Assembly: GCA_002305615.1 (NCBI GenBank)
Contig: DBPU01000114.1
Location: forward strand, 1 to 9,824
From: Verrucomicrobia bacterium UBA1412
GTDB lineage: Bacteria; Verrucomicrobiota; Verrucomicrobiia; Limisphaerales; UBA1412
Reading direction: 5' to 3'
DNA length: 9,824 nucleotides
The position numbers were made by a program, and so were the translations under genes. Of this stretch, positions 1 through 7,412 are shown piece by piece. Positions within the stretch are counted from its first letter, which is position 1, and the number at the start of each line of letters is the position of its first letter. The notes beneath the pieces are model-generated. The model made no database searches. It saw only the letters and a program-made list of their open reading frames with translations, and had not been told where the DNA came from.

Positions 1-909
1 TTCTACAAGGAGCGCGACGTCGTCACCGAAGAGCGCCTGATGCGCGTGGAGAGCAGCCCGCTCTCTTTTGCCCTGGAGGAATTCCTTTCCACGGCGTTCA
101 AGGCCCATCCCTATGGCGAGCCGGTCATCGGCCACATGAGCGATCTGCGCTCCATGACGCCTGAGAAGGTCATGAATTTCTTCCGCACCCAGTATGTTCC
201 GGCCAGCATGACCTCCGTCATCGTGGGCGATATCACCCTGGAGCGTGCCCAGGAGCTGGCGAAGACCTACTTTGAACGCATCCCCGCAGCACCCAAGCCG
301 CCGCGGACCGAATCGGTGGAGCCTCCCCAGAATGTGGATAAGAAGCTCACCTTCCACCTTCAATCCCAGCCCGTTTACCTGGTCGCTTACCATAAACCGG
401 CCAAGATGCACCCCGATGGCGCCGTATATGATGCCATCAGCAGCATCCTGAGCGAGGGCCGCTCCTGCCGTCTCTACAGGAGCCTGGTGCGCGACCGCCA
501 GATTGCCCTCACGGCAGCCGGCTTCAGCGGTTACCCGGGCGAAAAATACCCCAATCTTTTCCTCTTCTATGCCATGCCGGCTCCGGGCCATACCAATGAA
601 GAACTGGCCAAGGCCCTTCAGGAAGAGATCGATAAGCTCATCAATGAACCCGTTTCGGAAGCCGAGCTCAGCGGTGTCAAAAACCGTGCCGAGGCCTCGC
701 TCCTGCGCGCGCTGGAAAGCAATCAAGGCTGGGCCTCCGCCCTGGGCCAATATCAGGGCATGACCGGCGACTGGCGCAATCTCTTCAAAGAACTTGGGCG
801 CATCCGTGCCGTTACCGCTGAAGATATCCAGCGTGTCGCCGCCCAGACCTTTAAAACTACGAATCGGACAGAGGGTTACGTCGAAACCCTGCCCGCCGGA
901 AAGGAGTAA
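1..909 (+). CDS. M16 family (pitrilysin/insulinase-like) zinc peptidase, 3' part only
   Basis: The reading frame is open from base 1 and ends at TAA 907-909, so the gene begins upstream; 302 residues are visible. They start with the FYKERDVVTEERLMR segment that follows the zinc-binding half in M16 peptidases. Next come the HPYGEPVIG element, the end of the N-terminal M16 domain (YVPASMTSVIVGD) and a C-terminal M16 domain (from about VYLVAYHKPAKMHPDG). The family folds into two similar domains that cleave peptides inside a closed chamber, usually in the periplasm for bacterial M16B members. The HxxEH zinc motif would lie upstream and cannot be checked. In the C-terminal domain, the segment that carries an Arg and a Tyr seven residues later in active partners reads RDRQIALT, so the Tyr is Thr. 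This fits the zinc-bearing subunit of a two-protein M16 enzyme whose partner is the next gene (inference). The stop lies 2 nt before the next start, implying one transcript. Confidence 0.9.
   Translation, partial: FYKERDVVTEERLMRVESSPLSFALEEFLSTAFKAHPYGEPVIGHMSDLRSMTPEKVMNFFRTQYVPASMTSVIVGDITLERAQELAKTYFERIPAAPKPPRTESVEPPQNVDKKLTFHLQSQPVYLVAYHKPAKMHPDGAVYDAISSILSEGRSCRLYRSLVRDRQIALTAAGFSGYPGEKYPNLFLFYAMPAPGHTNEELAKALQEEIDKLINEPVSEAELSGVKNRAEASLLRALESNQGWASALGQYQGMTGDWRNLFKELGRIRAVTAEDIQRVAAQTFKTTNRTEGYVETLPAGKE
901..906 (+). promoter_or_regulatory. Shine-Dalgarno site for the second M16 gene
   Basis: AAGGAG lies 5 nt before the ATG at 912, inside the last codons of the upstream gene. It is the clearest ribosome binding site in the window, supports the 912 start and suggests efficient coupled translation of the two M16 genes. 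Confidence 0.75.
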
Positions 910-911
910 TC

Positions 912-2375
912 ATGAATAAGACTTTGAAAAAACTGCTCGTATCCGCCCTTGCGTTCTCCCTTTGCATTTGCGCCGGAAGCGCTTTGGCCCAAGCCCAGAA
1001 TAAGCCGGCCGCACACTTCAGCCAGCTTCAACTGCCTCCGCTCAACTCCATCGAAATTAAAAAGCCCGAGCGCACCGTGCTTGAGAACGGCCTCACCCTC
1101 TACCTCATGGAAAACCATGAACTGCCGCTCATTGATGCCCAGCTCCTGGTCTATACCGGTTCCCGCTGGGAGCCGATCTCCAAGGCAGGTCTGGCCTCCA
1201 TCGTGGGCGAAGTGATTCGCTCCGGCGGCAGCGAGCGCTTTCCCGGCGATGCTCTGGATGACGAGCTCGATAAGTGCGCGACCTCCATCGAAGTGGGGAT
1301 CGGCCAGAATCAGGGCAGCGCCTCCATCAGCTCTCTGGCGGAAAACTTCCCGCGCGCTCTGGAAATCCTCTCGGACCTCATCCGCCAACCGGTTTTCCCG
1401 CAGGAAAAGATCGACCTCTGCAAAAAAGAGATGTCCGGCTCCATCCTGCGGCGCAATGACGATGCCTCCTCCATCTGTTCGCGTGAATTCAGCCGCCTCC
1501 TGAAAGGCAAGGATTCCCCCTATGGCCATCAGGAAGAGCTCGCTACGCTGGACGCAATCAGCCGCGAGGACCTCGTCCGTTTCCATGCAGAGTATTTCCA
1601 GCCTCAGAATATGATTCTGGGAGTCTGGGGCGATTTCAAGAGCGCGGAGATGAAGGCACTCGTCGAAAAACAGCTCGGCACCCTGCCCAAGGGGGAGGCA
1701 CCCCGGCCCGCCATTCCCGCCATTGATGAGGAAGCCGCCGCCACCTCGGGCGTTTTCCTGATCGAAAAAACCGATGTGGAGCAATCCTTTATCCGGCTGG
1801 GTCACTCGGGCGGCAAACAATCCGACCCCGATTATTACGCTCTGGTCATTATGGACAATATTCTGGGCGGTGGGTTTTCTTCGCGCCTCTTCTGCAACGT
1901 CCGCTCCGATAAGGGCCTGGCCTATTCCGTGGGAAGCTCCTGGGGAGCCGGCATGGATATACCGGGCATCTTCCTGGCTTCGGGAAGCACCCAGCTCGCC
2001 ACCACGGTTCAATTCATCAACGCCGTGAAGGTGGAGATCGAGCGCATCTGCCGCGAGGAGGTTACCCTTGAAGAACTCGACCGCGCCAAAAAAACTTACC
2101 TGAACGGTTTCGTCTTCAGCTTCGACTCTACCGGCAAAATCGTCAGCCGCCTGATGGCCTATGACTACTATGGCTACCCTGCCGATACGCTGGAGCATTT
2201 CCAGGAAAAGATCGCCCAGGTCACTCAGGCCGATGTTCTGGCCGCGGCCAGGAAACATCTCAAGCCCGATCACCTGGCAATTATGGTCGTGGGAAACCCG
2301 GAAAAATTTGATCAACCGCTCTCGGTTCTGGGCCAGGTCAAAACCCTGGATATCACCATCCCCGGTGCGGAATAA
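912..2375 (+). CDS. Secreted M16 family protein lacking the HxxEH zinc motif (probable non-catalytic partner subunit)
   Basis: 487 residues. Residues 1-26 form a signal peptide (KK, hydrophobic core, GSALA then QAQ), so the protein is probably periplasmic. The N-terminal M16 domain is clear from RTVLENGLTLYLMENHELP to the FQPQNMILGVWGDF segment; the C-terminal domain contains LGGGFSSRLF. Where active members read GLAHxxEH, this protein has GLASIVGEV (about residues 93-101), so both zinc histidines and the catalytic Glu are gone. In the C-terminal domain Arg331 and Tyr338 are kept with the seven-residue spacing of the family's substrate-positioning Arg/Tyr pair. Known M16B heterodimers split the active site this way: one subunit brings zinc, the other Arg/Tyr. 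The upstream gene, which lacks the Tyr, is the natural partner. AAGGAG 5 nt before the ATG fixes the start. High confidence on family; the inactive-partner role is inference. Confidence 0.93.
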   Translation: MNKTLKKLLVSALAFSLCICAGSALAQAQNKPAAHFSQLQLPPLNSIEIKKPERTVLENGLTLYLMENHELPLIDAQLLVYTGSRWEPISKAGLASIVGEVIRSGGSERFPGDALDDELDKCATSIEVGIGQNQGSASISSLAENFPRALEILSDLIRQPVFPQEKIDLCKKEMSGSILRRNDDASSICSREFSRLLKGKDSPYGHQEELATLDAISREDLVRFHAEYFQPQNMILGVWGDFKSAEMKALVEKQLGTLPKGEAPRPAIPAIDEEAAATSGVFLIEKTDVEQSFIRLGHSGGKQSDPDYYALVIMDNILGGGFSSRLFCNVRSDKGLAYSVGSSWGAGMDIPGIFLASGSTQLATTVQFINAVKVEIERICREEVTLEELDRAKKTYLNGFVFSFDSTGKIVSRLMAYDYYGYPADTLEHFQEKIAQVTQADVLAAARKHLKPDHLAIMVVGNPEKFDQPLSVLGQVKTLDITIPGAE

Positions 2376-2385
2376 CGGAATAAAA

Positions 2386-3777
2386 GTGGGAAAACCCGGC
2401 CGTAACATAAGCGCTCTCTTCTGCATCCTCTTCGCCCTCTTCTTGAGCGGGTGGATGAGCGAGAACGCTTTTGCCCAATTCGTTGCGGAGACGCCGGCCA
2501 AAGTGACCCTCCGGAGCCGTCTGGAAGGCCAGTTCCTCGTCAAAGGGGTGCCTTTTCCGCCCAGTATTGCCCCGACACGGCAAGGCTCTCTGCAAGCATT
2601 GGAAACCAAAACCAGCGCCGATTGGCCTGAATCGGTCCGCATGGATCCCTCCACGGCCATTGTCGCTTGCGAGCGGATTAAGCAGATTTTCCTCCAGGAG
2701 CTCGGCCTCACCGATCAATGGAAAGGCCTTATTGAGATCGAAATCGATTTCTACCCGCGTGGCGTCCAGCGCCCCATCACCCTCTCTCACCGGCTGATGA
2801 ATGACGGTCTCCATACCCAGATGAAGGTTGCCGATGAGGTCATCCCTCACCGCTTCGTCCAGGCGCTCACGCAAGTGCTCCTTCTGGAAATGGCCAACCG
2901 CAGCGTCAACCAGAAGCAGATGACCGATGTCCCGCTCTGGATGATTGAAGGGATGACCCAGCTCATCATGAAACGCAGCGGCCCGGCACTCTTTCCGACT
3001 CCCGGCCAACCCAAAACTTTCTCGGTCATCGCCGCCAGCCCGGTCAAGGAGGCCAAAGCACGCTTGAGAACCCTCGTTGAACCGCCTGATTTCGATTACC
3101 TCGCCAATCCCGGCCCCGAAACGATGACCGGCGTCAACTGGATGATCTTTCAGGATGCCAGTCTGGTGCTGACCTGCGAGCTCCTCAATCAGCCCAATGG
3201 CCGCGCCAATTACTACCAGACACTGGTCTCCTTTAAGAAATTCCTCAACTGGCAGCTCGCCTTCCTGCAAGCCTGGTCAAGCCAGTTCGAGACTCTCATT
3301 GATGTGGAAAAATGGTGGGCTCTGGTCATGGTTTCGAGCCAGAAGGAAACCGGCCTCAATGCCTGGTCCCTCACTCAAAGTCTGGAAAAACTCGACCAGA
3401 TTCTCGCCGAAGCCTCCGTCACGACGATCTATCAGATCAATCAGCCCAAGAAACCCTCCACGGTACACCTGCAGCAGATCGCCGAAAACTGGACCCCGAA
3501 CGTCCAGACCTATTTCTTTGAACGGGTTGCGGCACAGCTCAAGGCTTTTGAATTGGTCGCCGAGCCCCGGGTTTCGGACCTGGCCAAACGCTACCGCATC
3601 ACTATTCTGGACTATATCCGCCAGCCGCGCCTCTACGTTTTCTTTGGGAAAGATGCCCCCTCGCGAACCGACCTGAAACTCCTCAAAAAGCGGTTCAATT
3701 ACCTGGATAAAGAACGGAATGGCCTCTGGCAAGCCGCCTCGAAAACCCCTTCAGAAAAACCTTTCTACGAAAAATAG
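2386..3777 (+). CDS. Secreted protein of unknown function with a degenerate gluzincin-like (peptidase MA-like) core
   Basis: 463 residues from a GTG start at 2386. An ATG at 2161 is in frame but would overlap the upstream gene by over 200 nt. The GTG start places a good signal peptide at the N-terminus (hydrophobic stretch about residues 8-24, then NAFA, cut before Gln31) and has GGAA 5 nt upstream. I do not recognise the whole protein. Its centre resembles gluzincin peptidases: residues 159-163 read QALTQ, followed by VLLLEM, and 25 residues on comes PLWMIEGM (Glu188). In active relatives these would be HExxH and the W-x-x-EG zinc glutamate. Both histidines and the catalytic Glu are absent, so metallopeptidase activity is unlikely and a binding or chaperone role is possible (inference). 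The C-terminal half has no recognised motif. The 10-nt gap to the M16 gene suggests the same operon and compartment. Annotate as hypothetical secreted protein if the motif reading is not accepted. Confidence 0.8.
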   Translation: MGKPGRNISALFCILFALFLSGWMSENAFAQFVAETPAKVTLRSRLEGQFLVKGVPFPPSIAPTRQGSLQALETKTSADWPESVRMDPSTAIVACERIKQIFLQELGLTDQWKGLIEIEIDFYPRGVQRPITLSHRLMNDGLHTQMKVADEVIPHRFVQALTQVLLLEMANRSVNQKQMTDVPLWMIEGMTQLIMKRSGPALFPTPGQPKTFSVIAASPVKEAKARLRTLVEPPDFDYLANPGPETMTGVNWMIFQDASLVLTCELLNQPNGRANYYQTLVSFKKFLNWQLAFLQAWSSQFETLIDVEKWWALVMVSSQKETGLNAWSLTQSLEKLDQILAEASVTTIYQINQPKKPSTVHLQQIAENWTPNVQTYFFERVAAQLKAFELVAEPRVSDLAKRYRITILDYIRQPRLYVFFGKDAPSRTDLKLLKKRFNYLDKERNGLWQAASKTPSEKPFYEK

Positions 3778-3787
3778 CCGCCCGGCT
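3771..3787 (-). terminator. Possible short terminator for the minus-strand acyltransferase gene
   Basis: AGCCG (3776-3780) and CGGCT (3783-3787) form a perfect short inverted repeat only 2 nt apart. Read on the minus strand it lies just past the TAA of the acyltransferase gene and is followed by ATTTTT (3770s), the layout of a small intrinsic terminator. The stem is very short and overlaps the stop codon of the plus-strand gene, so the call is weak. Confidence 0.3.
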
Positions 3788-3789
3788 CT

Positions 3790-4647
3790 TTAGAGAGATT
3801 CCAGAACCGAGGAAGGCAGCTGGGTAATATCAAGTAACGTGAGAAAATCAATCGTCTTGAAGGTGCGGTCTATGGCCGGAGGACCGCAGATTTTGGCCCC
3901 GACTGAGAGATAGGCCCCCAGAAGTTTGGGAATCCGAACCGGCTTTTCGGGAAGCCGTTCCAGAGAACAGGCGCAGTAATTCAGCGGCAGAACACGGAAC
4001 TCCTCCGGCGTCAGATGCTTGCGAAGCACCTCGTACGCTCCGGCTCCCACGCTCTCATCCTGCGATGTCAGCGAACTGCAGCCGACCAGGTACCGCCCGC
4101 CGCAATTCTTCGTGTAAACGTCGATCGCACGCCAGAGACAACCCAGGGCGCGCAGATTCCGGTGATCCTGGTGAATGCAGGCGCGGCCCAGCTCAATAAT
4201 TTCCGAGCGATGGGGTTCTAATGAAGAAAAATCGAATTCCTGGGCGCTGTAATATCCAAGGCACTCCCGGGCGCGAATCCCCGACTGAAGGCGGTAGGTT
4301 CCCACCACCTCGCCGCTGGCCTCTTCCAGCACCAGGAGATGATCGCAAATTTCGTCAAATTTATCGGCATCCAAGCCCGTCTGGTGCGATTCGGGCAGAC
4401 CCTCTTTGAGCTCCAAATTAAAAACCTCAAAGCGAAGCCGCTGTGCCGCCTTAATCTCCTCCGGCCCCTCCGCCAAACGGCAGAGGTAGGAAGTCTTCCC
4501 CCGGGTAGAGGAAAATATACGGCCCCCTACACGGGCATCGCCCACTCGCGAATTCATGTTATCTTGGTCACTGGACACAATATCGGCACTCTTAAATGGC
4601 ACCGCTGCGGAAATCCTACAACATTTCCTCCCGGATTCAAGTGCCAT
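3790..4647 (-). CDS. GNAT-fold acyltransferase of the OlsB / putative hemolysin family
   Basis: 285 residues if begun at ATG 4647. The body matches the Acetyltransf_5-type family, which includes L-ornithine N-alpha-acyltransferase (OlsB) making lyso-ornithine lipid from acyl-ACP, plus proteins loosely called hemolysins. Visible signatures: RLRFEVFNLELKEGL (70-84), GLDADKFDEICDHLLV (91-106), VVGTYRL (114-120), ELGRACIHQDHRN (152-164) and a C-terminal YLSVGAKICGPPAIDRTF (246-263). It has no signal peptide, as expected for a cytoplasmic or membrane-associated enzyme. The start is uncertain: the conserved part begins near residue 51, and a second ATG at 4557 (Met31) would give 255 residues. Neither has a clear Shine-Dalgarno sequence. 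No lyso-ornithine-lipid O-acyltransferase (OlsA) is adjacent, so the exact substrate is unproven. The gene converges on the upstream operon, 12 nt from its stop, and diverges from the repeat-protein gene. Confidence 0.85.
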   Translation of the reverse strand: MALESGRKCCRISAAVPFKSADIVSSDQDNMNSRVGDARVGGRIFSSTRGKTSYLCRLAEGPEEIKAAQRLRFEVFNLELKEGLPESHQTGLDADKFDEICDHLLVLEEASGEVVGTYRLQSGIRARECLGYYSAQEFDFSSLEPHRSEIIELGRACIHQDHRNLRALGCLWRAIDVYTKNCGGRYLVGCSSLTSQDESVGAGAYEVLRKHLTPEEFRVLPLNYCACSLERLPEKPVRIPKLLGAYLSVGAKICGPPAIDRTFKTIDFLTLLDITQLPSSVLESL

Positions 4648-4857
4648 GTTTCAACACCAAAACGAATCGAATCGGCGAATAAACGCCCCAAACCGGATCG
4701 AGCCGACGAAACACGTGCGGAGATACCCCCCGGGCCCATGCCCCCCGGAATCGGCTGCATTCATGTAAATAAACTTGCATATTTATCTCTCCTTCTTCAT
4801 ATTCCTAGGTAACTTTTATTTAGACGATCTTGTTTCGTGTAAAACCGAAAAGCCGTT
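4648..4857. other. Divergent intergenic region between the acyltransferase and BspA-like genes
   Basis: This 210-nt stretch must hold the promoters of two divergent genes. Its left half is GC-rich and contains CCCCCCGG twice, 15 nt apart (4726-4733 and 4741-4748), around the palindromes CCCGGG and GGGCCC. Its right half is AT-rich. For the plus strand, TTGCAT (4775-4780) and CATATT (4798-4803), 17 nt apart, are a weak candidate promoter. Nothing convincing is seen for the minus strand. No gene or RNA is supported here. Confidence 0.4.
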
Positions 4858-7323
4858 ATGAAAAGAAAATTTTTCCTGAACTCCGGGGGCGCTCTTCTGA
4901 GCGGTATTGCCTTAGCTTTCCTGCTCGGCGCAACCCAATCACAAGCCGCCGTGGGCGACGTCTTCACAGACAACAATTTCAAATACACCGTTCTGAGCGA
5001 AGAAGGAGCGGCCGGCACCGTCTCGGTGGGGCAACGAACAGACGTCACCCTCCCGGGAGTGTTGATAATTCCCGGTTCGGTCTACCACAGCTCGGTGACC
5101 TATGCCGTGACCGAAATTGCTGAGGGAGCGTTCTATAGTTGCACCGGATTGGGAAGTGTCACGATTCCCGTGGGCGTCACCATTCTTGGAGATGGGGCGT
5201 TCAGTGACTGCTCCGGCATGACGAGCGTCACGATTCCCGAGGGCGTGACCCGTTTCGGAGAAGGGGTGTTTGCTAATTGCTACAATCTCGCGAGCATCAC
5301 CATTCCCGACAGTGTGACCGAGATGGGGGATGATCCGTTCTATGACTGCCGCAATCTGACGGAGATCGTGGTTGGAAATAATAATCCCATTTACAGCAGT
5401 CTGGACGGGGTACTCTTCAACAAAGACCGGACAACGCTGCTTCAATGCCCCGGAGGAAAAGGCGGCGAATATACGGTCCCGAACGGCGTAACCGACATCG
5501 CAAACTATGCGTTCGAAGAATGCGGCTGGCTGACGAAAGTGGTCATTCCCGATAGCGTCACAAGTCTCGGAGTGGATGTGTTCTACGGGTGCTTCATCCT
5601 GGAGGAGATCGTGGTCGGAAATAATAATCCCATTTACAGCAGTCTGGACGGGGTGCTCTTCACTAAAGATCGGACAACGCTGATCCTATGTCCCGAGGGT
5701 AAAAATGGCGACTATACGGTCCCGAACAGCGTCACCACTATTTGGGCTTATGCATTCAGCAATTGCGAGTATCTGACGAGTGTGGTGATAGGCGACAGCG
5801 TCACCGAGATCGGGAATAATGCGTTCTATTTTTGCAGCGGTCTGACGAGCGTCGTGATCGGCAATGGCGTCACCATAATTGGAAATAATGCGTTCTCCAA
5901 CTGCACCAGTCTGATGAATCTGACAATCGGCAATAGCGTTACCAATATTGGAAATTATGCGTTCACGATTTGCTACAGTCTGAAGAGTGTCACGATTCCC
6001 AACGGCGTGATCAGCATCGGAGATTATGCCTTCTCTCTTTGCTACGATCTGGAAAAGGTCACGATTCCCGATAGCGTCACCAGTATTGGAAAGGAGGCGT
6101 TCAGGTATTGCAGTAATCTGACCGACATCTCGATTCCCGACAACTTAACCAATATCGGAATTGATGCCTTCTACGAGTGCAATCAACTGCCTCTGATCCT
6201 GTTCAGCATCGGCGGCAAAACACTGGTTCGCTACTCCGAAGCAAATATGGCTACCGAGTATTCAGTCCCCACGAGCGTGAGTTACATTGCAGACGCGGCG
6301 TTCGCTTATAACGAATATCTGGAAAATGTGACCATTCCCGAGAACGTCACCTACGTCGGTAGATATGCGTTCTTGTATTGCAGCGGCCTGAGCGACATCT
6401 CGATTCCCGACAGCTCAACCGATTTCGGAATTGATGCCTTCTACGGGTGCGATCAATTGCCTTCCATCCTCTTCAGCGTGGGCGGAAAAACGCTGGTTCG
6501 CTACTCCGAGACAAATACGGCTACCGAGTATTCTATCCCCGCGGGCGTGACATTCATTGCAGACGTGGCGTTTGCTTACTGCGAAAATCTGGTAAGTGTG
6601 ACGATTCCCGACAACGTCACCGGCTTCGGAGATTATGCGTTCTGGGAATGCTCCGGTCTGACGAATATCTCGCTTCCCGACACCATGACCCGTTTTGGAA
6701 TTGATGCCTTCTACGGATGCGATCAATTGCCACCCGTTCTCTTCAGCGTGGGCGGCAAGATACTGTTTGTATATTCCTATTTAAACACGGAGCCCGATTA
6801 TTCTATCCCCGAGGGCGTTGTAACCATTGCGGATGGGGCGTTCTCTTTTTGCGATTATCTCGTGAATCTCACGCTTCCCGAGAGCCTCAGCCGCATCGAA
6901 AATTATGCCTTCTGGTACTGCCCCGGTATGGCGGAAATCACATTCCCCGAAAGCGTAACCAGCCTTGGAAGTTGGGCGTTCTACGGTTGCAGCAGCCTGA
7001 CAAACGCTTATTTCAAGGGCGATGCTCCGGAGCTTGGAGAAGAGGTCTTTGACAGCGACCCTATTCTTTATTATAGCGCGGGAACCTCCGGCTGGACGAC
7101 GCCCACATGGAACGGATACCGCACGGCGATCTGGGGCCCCGTGGAACCGCCGACATTGAGCAGCGAAGTGAAAGAGGGCAAGCTCATCCTGACCTATAGC
7201 GGCGGCAAACTGGAAGCGAGCGGCGACCTCATTCTCTGGAGCCCGGTTGAGGGCGCCTTGGAGGGTAAATACGAAGTGGACCTCCCCAAGACCGGGAAAT
7301 TGTTCTACCGCATAGCCCAATAG
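4858..7323 (+). CDS. Secreted BspA-type leucine-rich-repeat protein
   Basis: 821 residues, with a signal peptide at 1-31 (KRK, hydrophobic core, QSQAA then VGD). After a short BspA-like lead-in come 22 repeat units of the LRR_5 type, each about 23 residues with the pattern AFxxCxxLxxVxIPxxVTxIG (one unit has Asn for Cys). Five units carry longer inserts: two IVVGNNNPIYSSLDGVLF modules and three ILFSxGGK modules. A final degenerate unit leads into YYSAGTSGWTTPTWNGYRTAIW, then a C-terminal domain of about 60 residues ending FYRIAQ. Similar tails occur in secreted Verrucomicrobiota proteins, as far as I recall. BspA-family proteins are exported, bind host or matrix proteins in some species, and are of unknown function in free-living bacteria. 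No transmembrane anchor or LPXTG motif is visible at the C-terminus. The start follows from the signal peptide; there is no good Shine-Dalgarno site. Family confident, role not known. Confidence 0.93.
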   Translation: MKRKFFLNSGGALLSGIALAFLLGATQSQAAVGDVFTDNNFKYTVLSEEGAAGTVSVGQRTDVTLPGVLIIPGSVYHSSVTYAVTEIAEGAFYSCTGLGSVTIPVGVTILGDGAFSDCSGMTSVTIPEGVTRFGEGVFANCYNLASITIPDSVTEMGDDPFYDCRNLTEIVVGNNNPIYSSLDGVLFNKDRTTLLQCPGGKGGEYTVPNGVTDIANYAFEECGWLTKVVIPDSVTSLGVDVFYGCFILEEIVVGNNNPIYSSLDGVLFTKDRTTLILCPEGKNGDYTVPNSVTTIWAYAFSNCEYLTSVVIGDSVTEIGNNAFYFCSGLTSVVIGNGVTIIGNNAFSNCTSLMNLTIGNSVTNIGNYAFTICYSLKSVTIPNGVISIGDYAFSLCYDLEKVTIPDSVTSIGKEAFRYCSNLTDISIPDNLTNIGIDAFYECNQLPLILFSIGGKTLVRYSEANMATEYSVPTSVSYIADAAFAYNEYLENVTIPENVTYVGRYAFLYCSGLSDISIPDSSTDFGIDAFYGCDQLPSILFSVGGKTLVRYSETNTATEYSIPAGVTFIADVAFAYCENLVSVTIPDNVTGFGDYAFWECSGLTNISLPDTMTRFGIDAFYGCDQLPPVLFSVGGKILFVYSYLNTEPDYSIPEGVVTIADGAFSFCDYLVNLTLPESLSRIENYAFWYCPGMAEITFPESVTSLGSWAFYGCSSLTNAYFKGDAPELGEEVFDSDPILYYSAGTSGWTTPTWNGYRTAIWGPVEPPTLSSEVKEGKLILTYSGGKLEASGDLILWSPVEGALEGKYEVDLPKTGKLFYRIAQ
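5362..5694 (+). repeat. 81-residue (243-nt) duplication inside the BspA-like gene
   Basis: The segment beginning GAGATCGTGG at 5362 recurs at 5605, exactly 243 nt later. Each copy encodes EIVVGNNNPIYSSLDGVLF followed by KDRTTL and a CP-G-K turn. The first 50 or so bases differ at only a few positions, mostly silent or conservative. One unit is a 58-residue insert-bearing repeat plus one ordinary 23-residue repeat. The insert type is common in BspA-like proteins. Confidence 0.85.
6121..6930 (+). repeat. Three in-register 270-nt (90-residue) tandem repeats inside the BspA-like gene
   Basis: The block TTGATGCCTTCTACG occurs at 6161, 6431 and 6701, exactly 270 nt apart, and the flanking sequence stays aligned without insertions or deletions. 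Each unit is a 44-residue module (DAFYxCxQLPxxLFSxGGK to YSxPxxVxxIA) plus two 23-residue leucine-rich repeats. Copies 1 and 2 are closest at the DNA level; copy 3 has diverged in the middle of the module. This indicates stepwise tandem duplication of a three-repeat block. Confidence 0.9.
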
Positions 7324-7345
7324 ATTCTCAATCAACCGGGATGCA

Positions 7346-7384
7346 AATCGAGTAGGGGCTAGATTCTCTGGCTCCTACTCGATT
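7346..7384 (+). terminator. Strong hairpin after the BspA-like gene, without a T-tract
   Basis: AATCGAGTAGGGGC (7346-7359) pairs with GCTCCTACTCGATT (7371-7384) over 14 bp with one G-U pair and an 11-nt loop, starting 22 nt after the stop codon. The position fits transcript termination or 3'-end protection. There is no T-run directly after it on either strand, so it is not a canonical intrinsic terminator. Confidence 0.5.
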
Positions 7385-7412
7385 CGTTATGTTCCGCATA
7401 CTCTCAGATTTG

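Noticed and set aside
2161..2385. Extended ATG start for the third gene
   Set aside because: It would overlap the M16 gene by 215 nt, and its translation there is out-of-frame sequence. The GTG at 2386 gives a proper signal peptide.
876..2711. Minus-strand open frame of 611 codons
   Set aside because: It lies opposite two well-supported genes, spans their junction, and its protein has no recognisable domain. Codon bias in GC-rich genes often leaves such antisense frames open.
2353..3270. Minus-strand open frame of 305 codons
   Set aside because: Antisense to the secreted-protein gene, which has a signal peptide and a consistent operon position.
4339..4812. Plus-strand open frame of 157 codons
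   Set aside because: Mostly antisense to the acyltransferase gene, continuing into the divergent gap; no family features.
5100..7000. Regular short repeats suggestive of a CRISPR array
   Set aside because: The 69-nt periodicity is the coding signature of 23-residue leucine-rich repeats in one continuous frame; there are no unique spacers.
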